Assembly: GCF_051401765.1 (NCBI RefSeq)
Contig: NW_027480432.1
Location: forward strand, 11,488,501 to 11,552,500
Direction of reading: 5' to 3'
Length of the DNA: 64,000 nucleotides
From: Calliopsis andreniformis
Lineage: Eukaryota; Arthropoda; Insecta; Hymenoptera; Andrenidae
Part shown: piece by piece, positions 25,601 to 37,600 of the stretch
Numbering within the stretch: the first letter of the stretch is position 1
Layout of the letters: each line of letters begins with the position of its first letter
The notes under the pieces: model-generated
The model's database searches: none
What the model saw: only the letters and a program-made list of their open reading frames with translations
What the model was told of the DNA's origin: nothing
Program-made: the position numbers and the translations under genes

Positions 25601-28600
25601 ATATACAGGGAGTGAAAACGACGTTTCCTTATATCTAATCTGAAATCCGATAGCTCTAATATACTTATATAAGATAATTATATATTACATAATTATATAT
25701 AGATATTAGATGATTATATATTTTACATATAAGTTCAACGTTTATCGTCAGAGACTAACCTAGCTTGCACTAGTACAAATAACACTTTAAAAAATTCTTT
25801 TAAGTGTCTTAGTTATCGCGAAAAAATATATCAGTACTATCGCTCACAAGTTTGTGCCACATATAACTATTTCTCCATCATTTCACCCTGAAAAATGAGG
25901 AACCTTTCACAGTAATGTCTTTCACTCGAGAGAGCCAAACAATGTCCCCACTTTCCATTGCATATGAACCTATCCTAGGATCGAAAAACTGCTAATTCAT
26001 TCTGACATTTATGCTTCTGATGTCGAATTCGGCGAACCTAACTGTCCGATCCAGTTGAGCAATGTCTCAAATGGAAGCCTAGGTTGTCCGGAACGTAAAT
26101 ATAACCATTATGTTGCTTTCCATTGCATCCGAACCTATTCTAGGATCGAAAAATTGCAAATTCATTCTGATGTAAAACTACATCTGGGTGGATTTAACAC
26201 TTAAGGGTTCATCATCGGTATCTGTTTGTATCTCGCTAATTGGTGCTTGATCCGTTTCTAATTCATTTTCAGATGTATTCTTGTTTTTATTTTTATAGGT
26301 ACATGGTTCGTTATCCAGATTGGTTTCTGCTACGTTGGAGTGCTCAACTTATTGGATTAAGCTTAAAGACTCCTACTATATTATAGTTATTCTAACAAAA
26401 ATGTTGTAGTTCCTTGAAAGAGGTGATTTAGGGGCTGATTTGAAACAACTTTTTCCTTAGCGAAAATGTTAGATGAGGCTTCGTTAACGAGTTATTAACA
26501 AAAAACATCAGCCAATGATAGCGCGAGTTTACCAGCCGAGCGACCGCGGTAGTGTTGGGTACGCGCTAAGCGCTACGGTTATACTCCAAACAAGAAAGTC
26601 AGCATGCATCGAAAGAAATAGAATAGATAGTATGAAAACTGAAAACGACATAACAAATAATACAGAGTCTTTTTCTGTTAGGTCCAATGACATAGTTGCC
26701 ACGGTGGTCTTTGACGTCACTCCTTAGGCTTTTTTGTGGGGGTATGTAAAGCAAAAGGTTTACAGGGTCGATATTGAAAGAATGCATAATGTCTTCGATG
26801 AAATTAAACTGGAGGGAGTGTGAGCTGATGTACACGATTCATTACTAAGATTTCAAAAGTGTATTGATATTGATAGGAGATGTATTCGAACGCTTGTTAT
26901 GAACAATAATTAGTGTGGAAGTTAATTAATTGTTCGGTTCATATAATGGAGGTGTATTTCGCAGCAATACCATCAGTAGTATACGAATGTGTATGTTCAC
27001 CAACACGTACTTCTCGCGTCCGAACTCGCATGTGTTGTCGCATGTGACTGGGATTTGAACAGCGCGCCCCGGAAGTCCGACACCTGAATTTCAACCACCG
27101 ATATCTCAAAAACGAAGCTCCAGAGTGCAAAATGGTACAGAACTTTTCGATTTCTATTTGCATGAAGAGTTTGCATGAAGAGTATGCATGTTTCGGCTTG
27201 TCCCATAGTTTAGGACACCCTGTAGAATTGTTGTAGAAGCTGAAAAGCAAATTCAATTCTATACAAAGAATTTTAAAAAACACAGATCAACTAATATTGG
27301 ACTATCTATTTTATAGTCAGTAAAACGTAAATTTGCGTTGGATAATACTCTATTTGCGAATCTTGAGTGCGAAAATATAGATATTTTTGAAAGGCCACAT
27401 AGATTAGTATTAATTTCATCAATTTGTACAAAATATATAGATATACGATTGTATGCGTATGGAAATATTCTAATTCAAGAAATTTTATTACCATCTAGAA
27501 AAAGACACCAATTAACAAAAAGCATTTTATTCGCACATGTATTCTTGTTTCTATATTTTTCTATTCTTATGATAAAACTTTTTCACTCTGTTAAATGTAT
27601 TGTACTTTAATTTTTTGTATAATTCCATATAGTTTCACAAAAATCGTACAGGGTGTACCAAAAAAATGTACACACACTTTGAATAACTAATTCTTTTTTA
27701 CGCGAAATCAATTTAAAATACTGGCTAGTCAGAGACTAAACTTTGAACAACGAAAATTTGTCCTGAAAAGCTACTGGAACTGTAAAAACATAACTGAAAT
27801 GCAGACAGTTTCGCCATTCACAGTGTGTATACATCTGTTGGGACACGTACTACACACGTGCTAGAGAGATTGTGAAACAATAAACGTGATATATTGTATT
27901 ACAACAATATTAGTACAATAAGAGTCCTTACTAGTGAATGTAATCTAAAGGGGTTAGAAGAGTTTAGAAGTAATGCAACTAAATTAACTAAAATATAAAT
28001 AACAGTAAACCGTGAAATTAAATAATAACTTCCAAAAAAATACATAAACTTAGAAGACACTTAGAAGCTAAAAACCATAACGAAACTAGCAAATCATTAT
28101 AACAGAACCCAAATGACAGATCACTACCATCGACTAAACGGATAATAGAAACGAAAACCTAACACGAATCAAAATATAAGAGTAAGGAAATATTAATGGA
28201 AGAGTAAACGACAAGCTTTAAGACAAATTCTAATTCAGGAAGAAAACTACATAATGTAATAGAAACAAGAAGTGCACTAACAGAACTAAAACACTGAAGT
28301 GAAGAAAAAAGATCCAAGAAAAGTCACATGGGGCGAAGAATTGAGGAAACCTAGTACTAACTACCCATCTGACCAGGGAAGTTAGAAGAGGATCCCGTGG
28401 AGGTTTTAGTGAGTGAGAGCTCCACACCACCCTGGGAGCCTCAACAGGGTGTGCGGTAGGACATTCCTCCACGTGATTTACAAAAGAAAAGTGCTACAAT
28501 GCGTTACAAGTTAACATCGGTGGACTGGGTTGTAAATTGTTCGTTAAGACGAACAAACCTGAACTGATCGATTGTACGCGTGAGGAGGTGCTCGAGTACG

Positions 28601-31600
28601 TTTCTCGATGAAATCAAGAAGGAGAAATAGAAACTTTCATTAGAAGAAAGACTGCATCCAGAACGACTGATATTATAGAACGGTAACATAATCAAACACG
28701 ATTCTCTATACCAGTGGTAGCAGCAAGATATTTTCTTCCCATAACCGCTACACAAGTAACTTTCACCGCGTATATGCAGTGTTGTTTCGTCGTGTATTGT
28801 CTTTTGTATTTTGTTTATTGTGTGGGATTAGTATAGCGGGTATTAGACGTATTTTGATGTATCGCGTTTCGGTTTAAGGGGACATCACCAGTTAGGGAAT
28901 TGTACCTTTGTGATAATAGATAGTGGATTCGCTAAAAAATACAAAAATAGGTTTAAGCGTTACTGGTATGACGTTGACGAAAGTTTTAAGGTTTGGCTAG
29001 ATGAAGTTCCTTCAGACAACTCCAAGCTTTTCTGTAAAACTTGCAAGAAGATCTTCGATTGTGGGCTTTCAGAAATACGTAAGCACTCAGTTAGGCAGGT
29101 GCATATTCAAAATATGCAGAAAATGTTAAATAACATTGAAGATCCTGCATCAGAAAGCCAAACCGACTTTGAGGGAAGTACTTCTTCATTTACGCTCGGC
29201 GAAAAAATTAAAATTGCTGAAATTAGATACGCGGCCTTTTTCGACGAGCATAATATCGCATTATCGGTCGCGTCTGATTTTCTTCTGCTTATGCAGGATA
29301 TAGCCAAAGAACTGGACGTGTTGCAGGGCATGAAAGTTGGTCGCACAAAGTGCAGACAAATTATAAATAACGTGTTATCCGTTCGCGAAACGGAACGCAT
29401 TAACGACAATGTACGACATACAAAATTTTCTGTTTATGACGAAGAAACCTGACGAAGAATTCTGTTTATGAAAAAGAAATGATAAGAGACTGTCATTAGC
29501 GGTGAGATATGTCGAGCCAGACAGAATTATTGCAGCTAATTCATCTGGATGCCAGTGACTGTTCAGCGGAAAAGATTTTCAAGTCCTTTGAAAATCAGTT
29601 GCCGAGAAAGCAAATTCTACTGAGAAACATCGCGGCCTTTAGCAGTGACAACGCGTTCGTTATGACAGGTAGATATTCTTCTTTCAAGTCAAAGCTACTT
29701 GAGAAAAATCCTAATGTCGTTACACTGCCGTGTGTTTGCCATTCTGTAGCCTTGGCGGCAAGTACTGCTTGTGCTACACTTCCTGAGGAATGTGACGAAT
29801 TACTTCGGGGTGTAGTATCTTTTATAAATAGCAGTCCCAAACGAGCTGCAATTTTTCGTCAGCTTTATGAGAGTCATGAAAACTCTCCCTTGAAATTGAT
29901 CAAATTATCTGAGACACGGTGGCTTGTCAGACACCAGTGTGTTCGAAGATTTTTGCTCATCTGGGACGATTTAGTCCGATTTTTTTCCGAACAGGCGTTT
30001 TCAGAAAAGTCCGAAGCCGCTAAAAAATTCCTCTCATTGCTTAGCAGATACGACTTAAAAGCATATTTTTACTTCTTAGATTTTGTTCTAAATGTATTGA
30101 ACGGTTTCAATGCCTCCTTCCAAAGTAGGAAAACAATGGTTCAAGAGTTGCAGCTCTCTTCAGCAAGGCTGCTTCAATTCTTCTTGCACAGGTTTCTGCA
30201 ACCTCTGCTTTTACAACACCTTCATTTAGTGAGGCAGGTAGATTTCTCATCAAAATCCAACCAAGTTTGACTAAATCAAGTGGATCTTGGTACTCAATGC
30301 GCAGAATTTTTGGAAGAGGCATTTAATAATAACGGTTTATCGGAAGTTGAGGTGCAGTCCTTCCGCAAAAATTGCTTACAGTTTTATATCACTGTAAGCA
30401 ATGAAATTAGAAATCGTCTTCCTCATGACGATATTCTTCTAATGCAGTTGACGGTTTTTAAACCGATCAATGCTTTCTCCAATAGCGACAGATTTATAAC
30501 TTTTTGGAATCTTGTAGCTGTCGCTCATAAATTCGGAAATTTTAAGACCGCGGAATTCCAAAAGAATGGAATTTTTTGTATTGCGGCACTTCTCAATCCC
30601 AAAAAGACGCGTGGGCCAAAATGTCTTTCGACGATACGTAGATAGACATCTGTAAACAAGAAACCCCGTTTAAAGATCTTCTTTTTCCAACTCTCAAATC
30701 TTTATTAAATATCATCAGATGTCTTCCACACTCGAATGCTGAGCCCGAAAGGATATTTTTGATGCTCCCCGACAAAAATATTTGTTTTAAATGTAAAAAA
30801 CGCAATAAAATGGGTTCTATCTTATTAAATTCAATCTGTGTGGTGCGGACAGCCCTGAAAGGTAGAAATGAAACTAGCCGCACCATGCCTGTCGATGACA
30901 GACATATAGAATTAATGTCGGGGGAGCATTTATACGAAAGTTCGTCGCGTGAACAAAACTTTAAACAGTTGACGTTGCACGCGTTTGCGAACTTCTAAAT
31001 ATTCTTTTAAATTCTTGTATATATTAGCGAGTAAATTTTGAAATTATCACGTAAATGCAATGATCTATTCGAAAAGTACGATGCTGCGCGATTCGCGATC
31101 GCGTTTCTTTTGTTTCACGTGGTGAAGCACCCAGTGGGGTGATCGCACTACGTGACAGTTAACGGTTAGATCAGATCGATGGCTAATCGTTGCGTGTTTT
31201 GTGATTCGTGACATTTGTTGTGTGTTGTATTAGGTAAGTAAAACTTTTTACACAGACTAATTTTGTAGTTTCCCTTTAATTCCCCCTTTCCGCGAATTAG
31301 AGCTTACTTTTCTTGCTTGTGTATATAGCTTGTATATTTCTACTATTTCATGCTTTTTGCGGTGAGATGGATACGTTCGAGAAACCTAGTGGAAGCAATT
31401 CACGTGTTTTCCGTGGTTTGTCGACCGTTAAAAGGCATACGGAATCTGCGAGACGTAAATACTTTTTGTCGAAAAAAAGTTCGCGAATATGTATGGATGT
31501 TAAGGACTCGAGAAAAAAGACTTTTATGCCTCAATGGCTTGATATCGAAGATTTCAAGCCTTGGTTGCATAAAGTCCTCGAGGATCCTTTTTCGTGTTTT

Positions 31601-34600
31601 TGTTCGGTTTGCAATAAATCATTTGCTTGCGGTATATCGCAAATTAGACGTCATGCCGATTCTAAATGCCACATCAAAAACTGTAAAAATAATGGAATAT
31701 ATGTGAGGTCAAGTAACGATATCAGTACGCAATCTGAAGAATCACCTTTGTCATTTCTTGATCGAAAGAAATCTGCGGAGATTCGTTTTGCGGCCCTCAT
31801 CGCCGACAGAAATATTTCGCATCAATCGGCAGAAGCGATTCTTCAGTTTTTCCAAGACGTCGGGAAAGATCCCGATGTTTTGGAAAAAATGACGTTCGGT
31901 CGAACAAAGTGTAGTAGCATTATATCGAACGTTCTGTGTCCTCGAGAAACAGAACGTCTTAGTAGTATTTTACAGAACAATAAATTCTCAGTATTTATAG
32001 ATGAAACTTCAGACATTACGAATGAAAAGTGGATGACGTTTCTTGTTCGGTATGTCGATCCCCAGACTATGGATATTCGAACGGAATTAGTCGAATTGAT
32101 GAATCTCGACGCGAAGGATTGTAGCGCGGAAAAATTATTTAGCACATTCAAGCATGCTATGTGGAAAAGACAAATTCCGTTCGAAAACATTGTCGCCCTA
32201 TCTTGTGACAACGCACCTGTCATGATAGGACGACACTCGTCATTTAAGACTAACCTTGCACAAATTCGCGGTAATTCGTTTTTTACCATGCCGTGTGTAT
32301 GTTATTCCTCGGCATTGGTAGTGCGTGCAGCATGTGCTACCATTCCCGAGGTCTGCGAAGAACTTCTTCGCAAAGTCGCGACGTTTATTTATAGTAGTCC
32401 CAAACGTTCGGCCATTTTTCGCGATTTTCAACAATGTTTCCAAAATTCCGACCGCAAAATTTTAAAGTTGTGTACTACGTGATGGCTGTCACATCATTCA
32501 TCCGTAGTTACACTTCTAGAAAATTGGGACAATGTGTTACATTTTTTGCAAGAGTTAGTCTTAAATGAAAAATCAAAGTCTGGAGAATATCTGTTGATCT
32601 CAATGCGAAATCCAGAAGCGAAAGCATATCTGCTTTTTTTAAAATATGTTCTCGAGTTTTTTAATAATTTTAATTTATTTTTTCAAGCTCGAGAAACAAG
32701 AATTCATTTGCTTCAAAAGACTGCGGAAACTCTTTTGTATAATATAGCAAGTAATTTTTTAAAACCCGCACTTTTGAAGCACATGGGTTTAGCAAAATTA
32801 ATAGATTTTTCGCGAGGCGATAATCAGATCGCACTTCATCACGTTAATGTAGGTCCGGATTGTGATAACTTCCTCCGCGGGTTGATCGAGGAAGGCAAAC
32901 CCGATATCGTCGAAACCGTTCGTACAGTTTGTTTAAAATTTTACGTCGTGGCTGCTAATGAAATTCGTGATCGATTACCAATCGATGACGAATTTCTTAG
33001 CAAACTTTATGTTTTTAGTCCTCATTCAGCTTTAGATTTTACTAGCAGAGACACTTCCTTCAGAAGTGTTCTCTTTATTGCACAAAAGTTCGGCGGTTTC
33101 GACGAAAACGGTTTGCAAAAAGAATGGTCAGAATTGCATCTGGACTTCGCAAATGAGGGTCAGCAAAAATTTGTAAATATGGATTTTGACAATTTCTGGA
33201 AAACGATTATGTTAACCCCAAATGATCAAGGCTGTAGTAAATATCCATGTTTATGTAGATTAGTTAATTCAATTAGATTGCTCCCCAATTCGAATACCGA
33301 TGTTGAGAGATCGTTTTTCACGTCGCCGGACATAAAGACTAAGAAACGGAATAAACTTTATTCGACTTTCGTCAATGTCCTTTGCGTAGCGACATTGGCA
33401 GTAAGGGCAAAGGGAAACATTCCTCAGTCTATGGAAACTGTGAGTTACCATTTTCTACACCATGTATGTAACCATCTCCTTTTTTCGCCTAATGCGCTCC
33501 TTTTCTACGATAGCTACTCTACTCATGTATAACCCTCTTTATTGCGTTCGTAATATTTAGTTAATTGCAATTGACTTCAACTATTAGTTTTATATATTTT
33601 TTCCATTATACGTATTGTAGAATTTTAAGGCATACACGCGAACTTAGTTTCACACCTTTTATAATATTTCATAATTACGATTAATTTAAGTCATTATACG
33701 GAGTTGAAGTCGTGTTTTAGTTCTCCCGGTATCGCTGCACGGCACTATATGGCGCATAGCAACTACAGTTGACTATACAGTGCGGGAATTACTGGAATTG
33801 GCGGAATTTAACGTCAGCTGGCGCTAGTGGGAAATTACTGAAATTGGAGCAGTTGAGAAGCCCGAATGATTTGTAGAGATCAGCCCAGAGGAGCATCAGC
33901 AACTAATAAGAAAAATATTAAGGATCAACGTGGAATCATCATAGGGGAAATCGTCGTGGGATCGTGGGAATAAAAGGACGCGGACTTTAACAACAGGTTT
34001 GTTTAATTAAAACTTGTATTCAATCATGTAAGTTATGATCTCCCCAAAAAACCTTAATATATCGTGTGCCGGAATTTCGGGTAAGCAAAATTTTCGAAGT
34101 AGCTCTAACAAGTATCGCTTTTAATTCTATTGTTGCCGCTACAGTATACCTTTCACAAAAACTATTTTTAATACTACTGTATTATATACCCCTGTATTTT
34201 AACTCAAACAAAAAAAGATCAAATTAATCACACCTTGTATATACTTGGTGTATAAATGGAGCATAAAAAGTGTGAGGTTCGAGACTGCACTCTGGGAATC
34301 CTAAAGCGTAGAGCTTTCCCTAACAAGGTCAACGATCATCAGCGTTGGCTACAATGGATTAGCGCATGCGGTAATGTATTAACGATAGCGACGAGGGAAA
34401 CACAACTGTCTCAAATGGACAAGAAGAATTACAACGTAATTGTCTCGTTGTTTTCATCAACTGCAAAATACATCTAAATCCTGGAATTTGTGATACTGTC
34501 TTCAACAATATCGAAAAATTAGTTCAAAATTTTGAAAATTATCAGGACAAGTATTGCGTGTTACTATTTGACGAAATGAATCTTAGTCCTGGGCTTCACT

Positions 34601-37600
34601 ACAACGTAAAAGCCGATCTTGTAGAAGGCTTAGTTGATTTTGGTTTTTGCAGAAAAGATGAAATTGCTGATCCATGTTCAGGTTGTCATGTTAAAAGGAA
34701 TACATGGAGAGAAACCGTGGAAACAAACAGTGTTGTATTCTTTTTGTACGGGGACCGCTTCATGGGAATCGATTGCATGTACATTCAAGTCCATAGTTCG
34801 GAAATGCAATGACATCGGTTTAGTAGTGGTCGCTTCGGTATGTGATCAAGGGACACGAAAAGGAACTGCGACTCGACTGCCTACGATGGACTGATAGTGG
34901 TTCACAATCAGAAAATAGTACCACTGTTTGATCCACCTCATTTGTTAAAATGTCTACGTAATAATTTATTAACAAAGGATCTGCGTTATTTCGCAGATGA
35001 TGGCACAGAGAAAGTTGCAAAATGGTCCCACATTGAAGATGCCTACTACATTGATCATAGTAGAGCTGCATTTGGGAATTTAGATAAGGTCACAGAACAT
35101 CATGTAGTTTCGAACAAAATTAAAAAAATGAAAGTTCGGTATTGCACACAGGTTTTTTCCTACTCAGTAGCTACCGTAATAGATCTTATGAGCATTTCCC
35201 AAACGGAAAGTGCTTATAAATTTAGGAGGATGCCGACAGAAGCAACAGCCACCGCCGAACTTTTATTAATGTTGAACACTATATTTGATAGTGTTAATAG
35301 TTGGACTATTAACATGTTCGGTGGAGCCGTTAAGACTCCAACGAGTAGGGATGCTATCCCTATCCTCGCTCAGGAGATTGAACAACCTTGTCCTTCTCAA
35401 TATCGTCAATCACCCGCGCGGAAAGCTTTCCAGCGAAAAAGGGTTGATAGTTTGAGACGCGAAAGAGGCGCCATTCTCGACCAAGAGTTAGCAAAAGCAT
35501 TACGGGAGCGCCTTGTACCAGGTGTGAAGAACGAACAGACTGCCGCTGAACGCTTAGAAGCCATCCACAGACTCAAAGCAATTTCATTATGTATTACAAC
35601 ACGAAGTATTGGATTTGGCTCAGCTTCTATTTTCTTGGCAATGATTGGTTTACGCAATATACCAGCGCGTGGTAATATCTATCAAATGTATAGAGTTTCT
35701 TTAGCTATGTTTGAGGCAAAATTACAGTTCTGTCAACGCGGCAAGACAATGATAACGTTATCACATAATCGTTATCATAAGTTTGAAAACTCAAGCGATT
35801 TCATTCAACTGTGGAGATGAAAAGTTGTGTTCCCTGATCAGATCAGTAGATCTATCAATGCTGTCGGGAGTGTGAAAGTTTACGATACTACATATTATCC
35901 GAGGTTCGCCGCTAATAGACATCATGAAGATAGAAATTTTATTCCACAGTCAGAACATGTGACATACGAGGTGTGTTCAAAAAGTATCGCGAATTTTGAA
36001 TTTTCGCGGGTTACGTATATTCGAATTTCGATCTTTTTGTGGCTTTATGTTGGTACTCATGTCTCTCACTTATGCCGACAAGCTCGGCCATTTTGAATGT
36101 TCACTTAATTGTTGACAGCTGCTTTGCTTGCACGTGTTTTGGATCGTCTTCGATTTTTACCTATTAAAAAAAATGGATCAAAGAACCTGTATCAAATTTT
36201 GTGTGAAAAACGAAATTAAGTGCGCGGATGCATTCCGAATGTTGACTGTGGCATACGGAGAAGCTACCTTGGACCGAAGCAACGTTTATCGGTGGTACAA
36301 AATGTTCTCAGAAGGCCGAGAAGATGTGAACGACGAAGAGCGTGCCGGACGCCCGAGCACTTCAACAACAGACGAAAAAATTAATGAAGTGGAGAAAATG
36401 ATATTGGCCAATCGTCGAATCACCGTTAGAGAAGTTGCTGAGGATCTAAACATATCGATTGGCTCGTGCCATTCGATTTTTATCAATGATTTGGGCATGA
36501 GACGGGTCGCCGCGAAATTCGTACCAAAATTGCTCAATTGCGACCAAAAACAGCATCGCATGAACATTGCTAATGAGATGTTGGACTCTGTCCGCGACGA
36601 CCCAAATTTGCTCCAGAGGGTCATAACTGGTGACGAATCGTGGGTTTATGGTTATGACGTGGAAACCAAAGCTCAATCATCTCAATGGAAGCTGCCGCAC
36701 GAACCAAGACCGAAAAAAACGCACCAAGTTCGGTCGAATGTGAAAGTTTTGCTGACAGTTTTCTTCGATTGCAGGGGCGTGGTGCATCATGAGTTCTTGC
36801 CACAGGGTAGAACGGTCAATAAGGAATATTACCTGCAAGTTATGCGCAATTTGCGCGAAGCAATCCGCCAGAAACGCCCGGATTTGTGGAAGAACAAAAA
36901 TTGGCTTTTGCACCACGATAACGCCCCTGCTCACACATCGTTGCTTGTGCGCGACTTTTTGGCCAAAAACAACACACTAATGATGCCGCAGCCACCGTAT
37001 TCCCCAGATCTGGCCCCCTGTGACTTTTTCTTGTTCCCTAAACTGAAGAGGCCCATGAAAGGACGACGTTACGCTACGCTTGACGAGATAAAGACGGCAT
37101 CGAAGGAGGAGCTGAAAAAGATAAAAAAAAAATGATTTTTTGAAGTGCTTCGAAGATTGGAAAAACCGTTGGCACAAGTGTATAATATCTCATGGGGATT
37201 ACTTTGAAGGGGACAAAATAGGTATTCATGAATAAATAAATAATTTTTGAAAAAACACAAAATTCGCGATACTTTTTGAACACACCTCGTATAGTAGAAA
37301 AATGCTACCCTCTTTGACTGCAAGAGAACAAGTGGAAAGATTGCCGGTTATTATTTCATGTGAACAAAAAGAAAAACTCTTGGGAGTTCCTGTAGTAAAA
37401 GGTACTGGTAAAGGAAGAAGCTGCATCAATATTCCATATATTAGAAGATTGGGAACTAGTAGATAAGGTACAAGCTATCTGTTGCGGCACAACGTCGACA
37501 AATATGGGACGATTTCAAGGTGTCTGTGTTATTTTAGAGCAGATGGTTGGGCGAGATTTATTATACTTTCCATGTCGTCAAAAAATGTATAAATCTTCAG

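Noticed and set aside
28230..28472. 80-residue minus-strand frame
   Set aside because: Antisense to a LINE 3' end; no independent support.
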